Shown: positions 1-14,160, counted from the stretch's first letter. The stretch: DNA of 64,000 nucleotides from Apostichopus japonicus (GCF_037975245.1 NC_092576.1:10981111-11045110); one strand, 5' to 3'. Numbers and translations are program-made. The notes: a model not told the origin generated them from the sequence alone.

Positions 1-279
1 TTTGATACATTCCAATCCATCGTTCCCGTATTCCCCTCCTTCCTTCCTATATTATACTTTAAACTAATATTCATCATGTCACCCAGGAATTGTTAATTAA
101 CACGTGTAAGAGAATGAGAGTAAGCAATATCTGGTGACGACATCATTAAAGTATAATATGGATTTTTTCTTTAGGTTGGGGTAGAAGAATGTTGACTTAT
201 CATAGTCGTCTTTAAGAGTAAATGCCTTAAAAAGTCTGAAAAAAATATAAATTAAACTATGTGGTTCATTTTTGTTCAG

Positions 280-1748
280 GACATGTCAAGGCACAGAAGA
301 ATTGTTTCATCCATGAAGACCTACTATTGAAGTACTTTTGTGTGTCATGTGACTCAAAAATATGTCCAGAATGTGTCCTTTTCGCTCATAATCGAGATGC
401 CGGTTGTGACGTCATTAGCCTCCACGAAATGTCCAAGGAAGTAAGTCAGCGCCGTGAAAAGCTAATGAAAGAATTAGAAACGTTGAAAACAGGGATCGCC
501 TCGACAGAGCAGCTTTGGAAAGGAAAGAGGGAGCACTTGGCGCGTTGCCGTGAAATATCTCGAACAGAAGTTCAAAAGGATTATTTGACACTGATTGACA
601 AAACTGAAAGTATGAAGCGATTGCAAACAGAAGTATTAGATGGGAAGGAATTAGATGACATAAATCAAATATTTGAAGAGAAAAAGGAATCGCAGATTTT
701 AGAGAACGAACTCGCAAAAATAACTAAATGTCACAAATTTTCACACGAGAATGCTCTTGATGAAATCCAAAAGATAAGCAAGAGCACGAAGAAAACGGCT
801 GAAATTAAAGATAAATTAGAGAAACAGAAGGAGATGCTTAAACATAGGTATGTTGATCTCTTGTACAGGAAGATACCCAATGATAGAATATTCTGTAGCA
901 TCACAGTCAGTACGCTGATTGGAAGTTTAAGCTTGTATGATAATCAGTTATTACATATTTTTGATGAAAGACATATTCATAGGGGCGTTCTTCTTAGTTG
1001 CATTGATCCTAAAGATTCCAGTAAGGAATACTGGAGACATCTGCAGAAGATTGATAATCACGATGATCCTGTAGTTATGTCGAATAGATCTATGTTTAAT
1101 GATGCTAGACACCATATAATATTTGCTGTTGGAAAATCTGTCTTCATTGTACATCCTCACTGGACAAGTTCCTTGTATGATTCTGTAAAATCAGTCTCAT
1201 CCTTGGTGATTGATGAGGTACCTGAAGGTTCTTGGATTACCAGTATTACAGAACATCGTCCAAACAAGGATCCTAACAATGAGTTTATCATCTCTACCAG
1301 CTATGACCATTCTATTCGAGAGTACGTCTCCGGATCTGCTATAAGAGAAATAGATACACGAGACTTGGTACGTTCTAATGATATATACAGAGTTGCTTAC
1401 TGTCGTAATTTATTTGCTATCATTGGTCGAAGTCTTGATGACGTCATACTGATAGATTCTGATGGTACAGTCAAGCAGTGTGGCACTTTAAGGCTTCCGT
1501 CAGCTATGTCTGGTATGTTACCGATCAATATCATCTGGACTGGTGCTGATTGGTTGGTATTGTACATCAGTGAGGGAGTAGAGAAAGAGTGGAAGGCTGT
1601 AAACTATAAGAAGACTGGAGAGTTTGTCAAGGTGTGTGATGAAGGAATATCATCCAATGAGATGGATGTTCCTCTTAATGTCGCTCGAAATATAAACACT
1701 GGATATGTTACTCTTGCTAATGCCACAGTACGTACATTTCAGTACTGA
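280..1748 (+). CDS. B-box / coiled-coil (TRIM-like) protein, terminal exon, 5' truncated by window
   Basis: Large last exon of a TRIM-like gene. A pyrimidine-rich acceptor (ttttgttcag) ends at 279, and the exon enters in phase 1 (one base of the codon comes from an upstream exon outside the window), so 261 is not a real start. In order it encodes a B-box-type zinc finger (CFIH, then FCVSC, CPEC and AH..GC, with the last ligand Cys rather than the usual His), about 150 residues of charged coiled coil, and a C-terminal region of about 290 residues. That region has repeated hydrophobic strands (SSLVIDEV, SWITSI, FIISTSYD, DGTVKQCG), possibly propeller-like; I do not recognise a named family for it. 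It ends at TGA 1746-1748. No RING is visible. The homologue at 61244-64000 carries a DED upstream, so a death-fold N-terminus outside the window is likely but unseen. Proteins of this type usually act as cytoplasmic scaffolds or ligases; the role here is inference. Confidence 0.85.
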
Positions 1749-2521
1749 AATCTGATCTCGGTTACAGAAGACATCTTAGGTTAAACAATAACGTTCGACT
1801 ATAGCACACAGTGTTGAGGTAAACATTCATCAAAAGTGGAATAACGTTTATTAGGAAAGATACTGGTTACGTCACTATATTTTAACGGTAGAAATCTCCC
1901 TATTTGCTGTGCGTGATATACTAATGTCATTTCCGCTCAGAGACTTTGCCTATAACGCCTCTTCCGTTTAAAACATCGATGAATTACGTGTACATTTTTA
2001 TTCATTTCAGTGACTATAGTTTTATAAAATGTTTAAAAGTGTTTATTTTGCTTAATGTGCTCATATCATTTCATTCATGCAACAAATAAATACGCAACAT
2101 AATTTGAATCAAAACATTTCATCCACCCCCGCCACCCTCACCCCCTCCCCTCCCCGTACTCTATACCCCATTCTCTTATTCCGTATCACCGTTGTCGAAG
2201 ATCACCATTTCAAATTAATTCAAATTAACCACAAGTTACTGTTATCCATGTTACATTCTTCACGAACTTGTAAACATAATTAAATTCCTGCAGGCTTTAG
2301 CTTATGTGTTTCTCGGTAATGATGTAAAAACAACGTTAATGGTAATTGACGGTCGCATAAGGTTTGAATTCTTAGCGCCGCATGTCTATTTTATATTAAA
2401 AAATGTATAGTATTTAAAATAAGAAATGGTAACATTTCTTCTTTCGTCTAAACCTACAATTAGAACGGGTAATATCATAAAAACATAATGTTCGCACATA
2501 GTTGTACATTAATCAAATAAA
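1749..2521 (+). other. Probable 3' UTR of the B-box gene with two poly(A) signals
   Basis: No coding signal follows the stop. Two AATAAA hexamers on the + strand, at 2085-2090 and 2516-2521, are candidate polyadenylation signals for the preceding gene. The segment also holds a C-rich tract around 2120-2170. No RNA evidence is available, so the true end is unknown. Confidence 0.4.
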
Positions 2522-5500
2522 AATAACCCGAAGACTTGCCTCATTGATTTTTTATATATTTTTTTTCCTTTTTAGCATTTGGCCGTAAGTCATTAACGCT
2601 TTAAATTCAATGCTATTAGGATATGCTTTTACAAAATAAAATCCCTATCTATGTGGTTTTCTCATTATTTGTGGTATAATTATATCTACTGTCCCGTAGC
2701 CAGTAATAGTGAACCATGCATATAACTAATAATCGCTAAGTATGTCGACAAAATGACCTCTTAATTTTCCATTTTTACAACCGTCACGGTCCAATGTACC
2801 TCTCTGACACTATCTGAGGTCATATTGTACTTCAAATATTGCCTATATTGTGAAACTAATCAATTGAAACAGAATAGGTCTTTTTTCTGTCTTGCGTTCT
2901 CCAAATTTAACTTTATTCTATGTATCCTGCAACTTGAATGGATTCGTGAATGTAAACCACGTCCTCATAGCATTTCTTTTTCACAAAATGTTTTAATATT
3001 TTTTTTTTCTTTAAACTAAACTTACATTATGAGATTGTTTGGATTTCTGTTTACCCTTTTTCCCCGTTTATTTCTTCTCTCATATTTACTTTTTCTTGTT
3101 GCTGTTATTAGCATTGTGTATGGTAACATGATATGTACTGTATCCACCAATCATGTGTGTTCGGATATAAATCATCCATTTGTTCTTTTCTTTTCATTTT
3201 CGTCTGTCATGACATGCCCTTGTACTATACTTGACACTTTAAATAAAACAGTTCATCTTGAACAGCACTTATTTGTACTGTGAGATATTTGAAGTTAATC
3301 AATCATTTTTATCAATATTTCTGAAGTAGAAGACGAAAACTGTTCTGGTGGTATTTATCCATCACAAATTTTGATAAGTATAGTCAAACTGTAATTAAAA
3401 AGTTCAATATATCTGGAAACCGCAAATGAGTTTACAAACTTTTTGTTTTTATTTGTTATTTATTTTTGTTTATTGGATAATTATCTTTTTGAATAAAAAC
3501 ACTGAATTGAATTAATAGAGTACTGGAACAATCAGGCTAGGTGGATTAGCTAAGGTTACCGGCTGACAGACTCGAGAACTGTACTCCCCCTTCAACTTGG
3601 CCGATTCCAGTGGTATTGGAAAAGTTGCTAGTTTCTCGCGAAGCATCAATTTGCACCCGCTTGTCTCAATTCGGTCCAGGACCGCCGGGTTACATCAATG
3701 AATTGGTAGTAATCTATGCCCCTGTGGTAACAGTTAGTAATAAACTTATATTGTCATTATTAGTACACTCGGGCGTATTAACTTCATTGAATCACGCAAA
3801 GATATATGACCAAACTGCACATCATAATATTGTTGCCAGCTGTCTGGAAAGTAACAGTGTTAAATCGCCTTTGTCGCCCTCTTTTTCACCATGTCATATA
3901 ACAACATGAGAGAAAAAGACGTTGATATGAATGCGAAACTAAAGTAGCCCGTAGTAACAATTAGCTACCATAAAAATGGTATAATGAACTATTGTTTGTA
4001 TAATTCAAATAAAACTATGACAATGGTTGTAGCACCAGTAAAGGGACGAGAACTGAACAAGGAAGAGGACCGGATGAGTCAGACCGTCGATTAGAATCGG
4101 TAACGGCAATAAGGGCGAAATCAGAGATTACAGTTACTGTTGATTTATTAACCGAGGAATTTAACCTCTGAAATTTTTGAAATGATTTAGATATTAGCAC
4201 AGGATTAGAAACATGCACAACATTATAACATGATATTAGTGCTTGTAATAAACACTTGTGCACAGATACATGTCTATGTCACACAGTCAGAAGGATTGGT
4301 CACGTGCATTACTTTAGTTATTTGACCATGCTCCCCAAAACATGAGAGTAAAATATTTAGAATACCAAGATGCATGGGCACTAGATTAGCGCCTCTATAT
4401 CCATCAACCAGTGTTTAACAATTATTATAAAATAAGTATCCAAATGACCATCCCATAACTATTCATAATTATCAATCTATGAGTCTTCGATATTTAACCG
4501 ATCACTACATCTTGGGTGGGAGTACATCTTAACTCACAAGATTAGAACACTGGATTCAAACCCATCAACTGATGCATACAGAATTGAAGGAAAGTATAGC
4601 GCGTGAAATAGCGCCCTGTTATCTAAGTATCTTTAACATGAATGATAATACTACGATAATATATCACAACAACAATACTAACTACATGGACTACCATACA
4701 ATTCATGGGACACACGTTGGACTATTTACTCATGTACCAAATGACAACAAGACAATAACCTTGAGCTTAACTATCATTGAGGAAACACTAACTATATCAA
4801 CGAGTTGTACAATTATAAAGATTGATAATTAAAGATTGAGCACATATACTTGTAGCAAACGAGTTTAAATATGTAGAGCCGTAATAAAACACCTGATTTT
4901 GACTTACTGATGTTCAGATTTATTTTGTTCGTTTCTGTGCCGATGTCCTGTTTGACTCGACTTTATTTTTTAGTAGAGATGTTTTGATTGGCGAGCGCGG
5001 CTACCTAGCCCGGGTTTCCTATGCGGCTTCCCGCCTGCATATTTATCTTGGTCACGAACCCGCGCTACCGTGATTTCCTGGAAGTCTCCCCTTGCAGAAA
5101 CTGGCGCGCTCATAAAAGAAGGAGAAACACGTGCATGTTTGGGCACTCCGAATTGAGACGTCGATGCGACAACACGTATTTGTAAAGAGTAGTCTACTGC
5201 ACTACATAGGCCTGCTCTGTAAGGGGTAAGCATTTTTTACCTCAGTTGTGACCCAGGGAGCGCTGAACCCTAGGAGTACGGATACGCCAGGGTTTGGCAG
5301 TATTGTTGGATTTGGCAATTTTGGGACCGGGATTTCGACCCAAGGGCGAGTTCAGGGAGTCGGAGAATCTGAGAGGCAGGCCTAAGTAGGGGTAACGGGA
5401 TGCAGATTGTTTTAACGTGTCCAATTAGGTTATTTGCCAGGTGAAGGCTGTGTAAAAGTCCTGTTGAAAGGTCAATCATATGCTCTTCATTCTCGTGTGA
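2522..5500. other. Intergenic DNA without a recognised gene
   Basis: AT-rich sequence with only short open frames and no recognisable domain. From about 4975 to 5420 base composition becomes distinctly GC-richer (for example gcgagcgcgg and agcccgggtt) just before the minisatellite array. I cannot say whether this is a relic of a mobile element or part of the array flank. Confidence 0.5.
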
Positions 5501-6349
5501 TAGGGTGGGTAACGAAAGTCTCACAGTAATGACAGAAACGTAAGGAGTGTAACACCGGTTACGCACGAAGGGTACAGCCAGCGACGCACGGAGTGTAACG
5601 CCAGTGACGCACGGAGTGTCAACGCTGGTTACACACGAGGTTTAACGCCAGTGACGCATGAACAGTTTATGCCGGTCACGCTCCAAATGTAACGTCAGCG
5701 ATTCACGGAGAGGTTACGCCCGTTATACACGGAGTGTGTCGCCAGTAACGCACGGAGATTCTACGTCGGTCACGCTCGGAGTGTAATGCCAGTGAAGTAC
5801 GGAGATTTTGCGCCGGAAACGCACGAAGTGTAACGCCAGTGATTTACGGAAATTTTACACCGGTGACGCACGGGAAAGTCTGGTCGGTTACGCACGTAGT
5901 GCATCTCCAGTGAAGTACGGAGGGTTCACCTCGGTTTCACATGAAGTGTAACGCCAGTAAAAATCGAAGAATTCACGCCGGTTAGAAACGAAGCCTAACG
6001 CCAGTGACGCAAGGAGAGTCTCCGCACATTCACGCTCAAAGTGTAACGCCGCTGACTCACGGAGATTTTACGCCGGTGGCTCCTGGAGTATAACGCCAGT
6101 GAAGTACGGTGAGCTTTCGCCAATGACGCAGGAGAAGTGTTACAGGGTATGCACGAAGTGTAACGCCTGTGAAGCACGGAGAGCCTACACTGGTAACACA
6201 CGCAGTTGAACGCTAGTGAATCTCGGAGGGTTTACGACGGTCAAGCTCGAAATATAACGCCAGCGACTCACGGAGAGTTTACGTCCGTTTCGCACGGAGT
6301 GTAATGCTAGTGAAGTACCGAAAATTTACACCGGTTACCCACATCGTTA

Positions 6350-6563
6350 TCTGTGTAAAATCTCCGTTCGTCGCTGGAGTTACACTTCGAGCGTGACCGC
6401 GGAACTTCATAATGCAGTTTTGTTACACTCCGTTCGTCACCGGCGTTAAATCACCGTGCGTCGCTGTCATAACTCTCCGTTTGCCAACTCGTAGTCACCA
6501 TCGTTATCGTCGTAAATTCTACGTTCGTCATCGGCATTACACTTCGTGTGTCGCGAAGTCTAA
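6350..6563 (-). repeat. Inverted block inside the minisatellite array
   Basis: Here the units run in the opposite direction (ttacactccgttcgtcacc and aaatcaccgtgcgtcgctg, the complements of the usual motif). Read on the minus strand the block matches the forward segment at about 15400-15560. The shared landmarks, in order, are a gacgaacgtagaatttacg stretch, a gatggt stretch, ggcaaacggagag, and ggagtgtaacaaaa followed by a gatgaagtt-like stretch. Forward units resume at about 6565. Confidence 0.85.
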
Positions 6564-6815
6564 CGCCAGTGATGCAAGAAGAATCTCCGCCGGAAATAGT
6601 TGAAGTGCAACGCCACTGACGGAGATTCACGCCAGCGACGCACAGAGACATGTGGAAGGTTTACGCCGGTGACGCATGGAAGGTTACGCTCACGGGGAGT
6701 TAACGTCGGTTGGGGTCAAAGTGTAACGCAAAAACCTCTCGGAGAGTTTACGCCCGTCACTCAAGAAGTGTAACGCCAATGACATAAGAAGAAGTTTTGC
6801 CAGTTAAGCACATAT

Positions 6816-8430
6816 TGTAACGCCATGGACGCAAGGATAGTTTACGCACGGAGTGTATTGCCAGCGACGCTTGGAGGGTTTAAAAATTAAATGTAACGCC
6901 AGTGACGTCCGGGGAAGTTTCACCGGTTACCAAAAAAGTGTAACGGCTGCGTATCGAAACGGGAAAATTCCGCCGGTCACGCTCGAAGTGTAACACCAGC
7001 GACGCACGGAGAGTTTAAGCAGATTATGCTCAAAATGTGACGATAAGAATGCACGGTGACTTAACGTCGGTGACCCACCAGTAACGCACGATGAGTTTTA
7101 TGCCGTTCACGCTCGAAGTGTAACAACAGCTACTCACGTAGAGTTTACGCCGGTAGCGCTCGAAGTGTAACCCCAGTGACGTACGGAGAGTTTACGCCAG
7201 TTACGCACGAAGTGTAACGCCCGCGACATAAGCGGAGATTTCGCCGACTATGCACAAAGTTGAATTCCAATAACTCACAGAGACTCTTACGCCGGTGACG
7301 CAAGGAGTGTAGCCCCTGTGACGAACGGAGAGATTACGCAAGCGACGCACGTAGAATTTACGCCGGTTACTCAGAAAGTAACACGCCAGTGACGCACGGA
7401 GACTTAGCGCTGGTGACGCACGGGGAAGCTTACCGATTAGGGACAAAGTGTTACGCGATTGACTCATGGAGGATTTACGCATGTCACGCAAGAAGTGTGA
7501 CGCACGGGAAAGTTTCATCGGTTACGCATGAAGTGATACGCAAGTTATTAACTGATACTTTACGTCAAGTATGCATAAATTGTAACCCCAGTGACGCACG
7601 GGGAAGTTTTGACAGTTAAGCACGTAGTGTAACGCCAATGACGAACGAGGAAGTTTTGCCGGTTAAGAACGTAGTGTAACGCCAGTGACGTACGTGGAAG
7701 TTTCGTCGATTACGCATGAAGTGTTAGTCAGTAATTAACGGAGAGTTTACGCCGGTTACCGAAAAGTGTAACGCCAGTGACCTACTGAGATATTTTGCCG
7801 GTTAGGCACGAATTGTAACGCTAGTGACGCACGGTGAGTTTACAGTGGTGACCCACTGGAAATTTTTGCCAGTTAGGCACAAAGTGTAACGTCATGGACA
7901 CAAGGATAGTTTACGCACGGAGTGTATTGCCAGCAACGCTTGGAGGGTTTAGAATCTAAGTGTAACGCCAGTGACGTCCGGGGAAGGTTCGCCGGTTACC
8001 AACGAAGTGTAACGGATGTAAAGCACGGAGAGTTTACGCGTAACGAAACGGAAAAGTTCCGCCGGTCACGCTCGAAGTGTAACGCCAGCGATTCACGGAG
8101 AGTTTACGCAGATTATGCTCAAAATGTGACGATAAGAATGCACGGTGACTTAACTTCGGTCACGCACGATGTGTAACACCAGTGACGCACAATGAGTTTA
8201 CGCCGTTTACGCTCGAAGTGTAACAACAGCGACTAACGTAGAGTTTACACCGGTAGCGCTCGAAGTGTAACTCCAGTGAGTGTATTGCCAATAACGAATT
8301 TCTGCGAAGTGTACCGCCAGTGACGTACGGATAGTTTACGCCGGTTTCTCACGAAGTGTAACGCCTGCGACCCAAGAGAAGATTCGCCGACTATGCACAA
8401 AGTTTTAATTCCAATAACTCACAGAGACTC
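6816..8430 (+). repeat. Diverged ~1.06-1.09-kb duplication in the left part of the array
   Basis: 6816-7310 and 7875-8430 share an ordered series of unusual unit variants: the ggacgcaaggatagtttacg type, tgtattgccagc, cttggagggttta, cgataagaatgcacggtgac, and cagagactcttacgccg. Offset is 1059 at the start and about 1089 further on, so an insertion of about 30 bp separates the copies. Confidence 0.7.
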
Positions 8431-8574
8431 TTACGCCGATGACGCGCGGAGTGTAGCACCGGTGACGAACGGGGAGTTTCGCTAGTGACGCACAGGGAAG
8501 TTTCATCGGTTACGCACGAAGTGTAACACCAGTGACGAACGGAGAGATTACGCCAGTGACGCACGGAGAGTTTA

Positions 8575-11500
8575 CGCCGATGACCCACGAAGTGTAACGC
8601 TAGTGACGCACGTATTGTTTACACAACAATTGTAACGCCAGTGACGCAAGGGGAAGTTTCGCCGGTTACCAACGAAATGTAACGGCTGTGAAGCACAGAG
8701 AGTTTACGCGTAACGAAACGGGGATGTTCCGCCGGTCACGCTCAAAGTGTAAATTTACCAAAGGAGTGTAACGCCAGTGACTTTCCAAGAGTTTTCTCCG
8801 GTAACGCTCGAAGTATAACACCAGCGACTTGCGTAAAGTTTACGTTGGTGACGCACGACCAAGCTTACCGATTAGGGACAAAGTGTTACGCGAGCGACTC
8901 ACAGAGAGTCTACACCCGTTTCGCACGGAGTGTAACGCCAATGAAGCACGGATAGTTTACGCCGGTTACCAACGAAGTCTGACGCCGGTGATGCAAGAAG
9001 AGTCTCCGCCGGTCACGGTTGAAGTGCAATGCCACTGACTCACGGAGATTTACGCCACCGACGCACAGAGACCCATGGATAGTTTACGCCGGTGACACAC
9101 GGAGTGTAACGCCAGAGACTCACGGGGACTTTACGTCGGTTACGCACGAAGTGTAACACCAGTGACGCACGATGAGTTTACCAAAGGAGTGTTACGCCAG
9201 TGACGTTCCAAGAGTTTTCTCCGGTAACGCTCGAAGTATAACACCAGCGACTTGCGTAGAGTTTACGTTGGTGACGCACGAGGAAGCTTACCGATTAGGG
9301 ACAAAGAGTTACGCTAGCGACTCACGGAGAGTTTACGCCCGTTTCGCACGGAGTGTAACGCCAGTGAAGCACGGATAGTTTACGCCGGTTACCAACGAAG
9401 TCTGACGCCAGTGTTGCAAGAAGTGTCTCCGCCAGTCACGGTTGAAGTGCAATGCCAATGACTCACGGAGATTTACGCCAGCGACGCACAGAGACCCATG
9501 GATAGTTTATGCCGATGACACACGGAGTGTAACGCCAGAGACTCACGGGGAATTTACGTCGGTTACGCACGAAGTGTAACACCAGTGACGCACGGTGAGG
9601 TTATGTCGTTCACGCTCGAAGTGTAACACCAGCGACTTACGTAGAGTTTACGTTGGTGACGCACGGGGAAGCTTACCGATTAGGGACAAAGTGTTACGCG
9701 AGCGACTCACGGAGAGTTTACGCCCGTTTCGCACGAGGTGTAACGCCAGTGAAACACGGATAGTTTACGCCGGTTACCAACGAAGTCTCCCGCCAGTGAT
9801 GCAAGAAGAGTCTCCGTCGGTCACGGTTGAAGTGCAATGCCACTGACTCACGGAGATTTACTTCAGCGACGCACAGAGACCCATGGATAGTTTACGCCGG
9901 TGACACACGGAGTGTAACGCCAGAGACTCACGGGGACTTTACGTCGGTTACGCACGAAGTGTAACACCAGTGACGCACGATGAGTTTACCAAAGGAGTGT
10001 TACGCCAGTGACGTTCCAAGAGTTTTCTCCGGTCACGCTCGAAGTATAACACCAGCGACTTGCGTAGAGTTTACGATGGTGACGCACAAGGAAGCTTACC
10101 GATTAGGGACAAAGAGTTACGCGAGCGACTCACGGAGAGTTTACGCTCGTTTCGCACGGAGTGTAACGCCAGTGAAGCACGGATAGTTTACGCCGGTTAC
10201 CAACGAAGTCTGACGCCAGTGTTGCAAGAAGTGTTTCCGCCAGTCACGGTTGAAGTGCAATGCCAATGACTCACGGAGATTTACGCCAGCGACGCACAGA
10301 ATCCCATGTATAGTTTACGCCGATGACACACGGAGTGTAACGCCAGAGACTCACGGGGACTTTACGTCGGTTACGCACGAAGTGTAACACCAGTGACGCA
10401 CGATGAGGTTATGTCGTTCACGCTCGAAGTGTAGCACCAGCGACTTACGTAGAGTTTACGTTGGTGACGCACGAGGAAGCTTACCGAATATGGACAAAGT
10501 GTTACGCGAGCGACTCACGGAGAGTTTACGCCCGTTTCGCACAAAGTGTAACGCCAGTGAAGCACGGATAGTTTACGCCGGTTACACACGAAGTCTAACG
10601 CCAGTGATGCAAGAAGAGTCTCCGTCGGTCACGGTTGAAGTGCAATGCCACTGACTCACGGAGATTTACTTCAGCGACGCACAGAGACCCATGGATAGTT
10701 TACGCCGATGACCCACGAAGTGTAACGCTAGTGACGCACGTATTGTTTACACAACAATTGTAACGCCAGTGACGCAAGGGGAAGTTTCGCCGGTTACCAA
10801 CGAAATGTAACGGCTGTGAAGCACAGAGAGTTTACGCGTAACGAAACGGGGATGTTCCGCCGGTCACGCTCAAAGTGTAAATTTACCAAAGGAGTGTAAC
10901 GCCAGTGACTTTCCAAGAGTTTTCTCCGGTAACGCTCGAAGTATAACACCAGCGACTTGCGTAAAGTTTACGTTGGTGACGCACGACCAAGCTTACCGAT
11001 TAGGGACAAAGTGTTACGCGAGCGACTCACAGAGAGTCTACACCCGTTTCGCACGGAGTGTAACGCCAATGAAGCACGGATAGTTTACGCCGGTTACCAA
11101 CGAAGTCTGACGCCGGTGATGCAAGAAGAGTCTCCGCCGGTCACGGTTGAAGTGCAATGCCACTGACTCACGGAGATTTACGCCAGCGAAGCACAGAGAC
11201 CCATGGATAGTTTACGCCGGTGACGCACGGAATTTAACGCCAGAGACTCACGGGGACTTTACGTCGGTAACGCTCGAAGTGTAACACCAGTGACGCACGG
11301 TGAGGTTATTTCGTTCTCGCTCGAAGTGTAACACCAGCGACTTACGGAGAATTTACGCCCGTTACTCACGAAGTGTAACGCCAGTGAAGCACGGATAGTT
11401 TACGCCGGTTACCAACGAAGTCTAACGCCAGTGATGCAAGAAGAGTCTCCGTCGGTCACGGTTGAAAAGCAATGCCACTGACTCACGGAGATTTACGCCA

Positions 11501-14160
11501 GCGAAGCACAGAGACCCATGGATAGTTTACGCCGGTGACGCACGGAGTGTAACGCCAGAGACTCACGGGGACTTTACGTCGGTTACGCTCGAAGTATAAC
11601 ACCAGCGACTTGCGTAAAGTTTACGTTGGTGACGCACGATGAAGCTTACCGATTAGGGACAAAGTGTTACGCGAGCGACTCACAGAGAGTCCACGCCCGT
11701 TTCGCACGGAGTGTAACGCCAGTGAAGCACGGATAGTTTACGCCGGTTACCAACGAAGTCTGACGCCGGTGATGCAAGAAGAGTCTCCGTCGGTCACGGT
11801 TGAAGTGCAATGCCACTGACTCACGGAGATTTACTTCAGCGACGCACAGAGACCCATGGATAGTTTATGCCGGTGACACACGGAGTGTAACGCCAGAGAC
11901 TCACGGGGACTTTACGTCGGTTACGCTCGAAGTGTAACACCAGTGACGCACGATGAGTTTACCAAAGGAGTGTTACGCCAGTGACGTTCCAAGAGTTTTC
12001 TCCGGTCACGCTCGAAGTATAACACCAGCGACTTACGTAGAGTTTACGTTGGTGACGCACGAGGAAGCTTACCGAATATGGACAAAGTGTTACGCGAGCG
12101 ACTCACGGAGAGTTTACGCTCGTTTCGCACGAAGTGTAACGCCAGTGAAGCACGGATAGTTTACGCCGGTTACACACGAAGTCTAACGCCAGTGATGCAA
12201 GAAGAGTCTCCGTCGGTCACGGTTGAAGTGCAATGCCACTGACTCACGGAGATATACGCCAGCGAAGCACAGAGACCCATGGATAGTTTACGCCGGTGAC
12301 GCACGGAACTTAACGCCAGAGACTCACGGGGACTTTACGTCGGTTACGCACGAAGTGTAACACCAGTGACGCACGGTGAGGTTATTTCGTTCACGCTCGA
12401 AGTGTAACACCAGCGACTTACGGAGAATTTACGCCCGTTACGCACGAAGTGTAACGCCAGTGAAGCACGGATAGTTTACGCCGGTTACCAACGAAGTCTA
12501 ACGCCAGTGATGCAAGAAGAGTCTCCGTCGGTCACGGTTGAAGTGCAATGCCACTGACTCACGGAGATTTACGCCAGCGAAGCACAGAGACCCATGGATA
12601 GTTTACGCCGGTGACGCACGGAGTGTAACGCCAGAGACTCACGGGGACTTTACGTCGGTTACGCTCGAAGTATAACACCAGCGACTTGCGTAAAGTTTAC
12701 GTTGGTGACGCACGATGAAGCTTACCGATTAGGGACAAAGTGTTACGCGAGCGACTCACAGAGAGTCCACGCCCGTTTCGCACGGAGTGTAACGCCAGTG
12801 AAGCACGGAAAGTTTACGCCGGTTACCAACGAAGTCTGACGCCGGTGATGCAAGAAGAGTCTCCGTCGGTCACGGTTGAAGTGCAATGCCACTGACTCAC
12901 GGAGATTTACGCCAGCGACGCACAGAGACCCATGGATAGTTTATGCCGGTGACACACGGAGTGTAACGCCAGAGACTCACGGTGACTTCACGTCGGTTAC
13001 GCACGAAGTGTAACACCAGTGACGCACGGTGAGGTTATGTCGTTCACGCTCGAAGTGTAACACCAGCGACTTACGTAGAGTTTACGTTGGTGACGCACGA
13101 GGAAGCTTACCGAATATGGACAAAGTGTTACGCGAGCGACTCACGGAGAGTTTACGCCCGTTTCGCACGAGGTGTAACGCCAGTGAAACACGGATAGTTT
13201 ACGCCGGTTACCAACGAAGTCTGACGCCAGTGTTGCAAGAAGAGTCTCCGTCGGTCACGGTTGAAGTGCAATGCCACTGACTCACGGAGATTTACTTCAG
13301 CGACGCACAGAGACCCATGGATAGTTTACGCCGGTGACACACGGAGTGTAACGCCAGAGACTCACGGGGACTTTACGTCGGTTACGCTCGAAGTGTAACA
13401 CCAGTGACGCACGATGAGATTATGTCGTTCACGCTTGAAGTGTAACACCAGCGACTTACGTAGAGTTTACGTTGGTTGCGCACGAAGTGTAACGCCCAAG
13501 AAGCACGGAGAATAACTCCAGCGACTCACGGAGAATTTACGCCGGTTACTCACGAAGTGTAACGCCCGTGAAGCACGGATAGTTTACGCCGGTTACCAAC
13601 GAAGTCTAACGCCAGTGATGCAAGAAGAGTCTCCGCTGGTCACGGTTGAAATGCAATGCCACTGACTCACGGAGATTTACGCCAGCGAAGCACAGAGACC
13701 CATGGATAGTTTACGCCCTTGAAGCACGGAGTGTAACGCCAGAGACTCACGGGGACTTTACGTCGGTTACGCACGAAGTGTAACACCAGTGACGCACGAT
13801 GAGGTTATGTCGTTCACGCTCGAAGTGTAACACCAGCGACTTACGTAGAGTTTACGTCGGTTGCGCACGAAATGTAACGCCAAAGAAGCACGGAGAATAA
13901 CTCCAGCGTCTCACGGAGAATTTACGCCGGTTACTCACGAAGTGTAACGCCAGTGAAGCACGGATAGTTTACGCCGGTTACAAACGAAGTTTACGCCAGT
14001 GATGCAAGAAGAGTCTCCGCTGGTCACGGTTGAAGTGCAATGCCAATGACTCACAGAGATTCACGCCAGCGACGCACAGAGACCCATCGATAGTTTACGC
14101 CGGTGACGCACGGAGTGTATCGCAGAGACTCACGGGAACTTTACGTCGGCAACGCACGAA
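8575..14160 (+). repeat. Higher-order repeat core of the minisatellite
   Basis: Subunits of about 315-425 bp, marked by the landmark cagagacccatggatagttt, recur about 14 times (near 9066, 9487, 9875, 10298, 10683, 11195, 11507, 11848, 12270, 12585, 12923, 13308, 13696 and 14078). Longer near-identical copies are visible. 8575-9067 matches 10703-11195 (offset 2128). 9172-9590 matches 9980-10398 (offset 808). About 11200-12270 matches 12275-13345 (offset about 1075). Array flanks on either side are more diverged, as expected if the core is homogenised by unequal exchange. Confidence 0.85.

Noticed and set aside
261-279. Translation start of the first B-box gene at 261
   Set aside because: The codon is GTG and lies in the pyrimidine-rich acceptor of the exon. 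The exon starts at 280 and upstream exons are outside the window.
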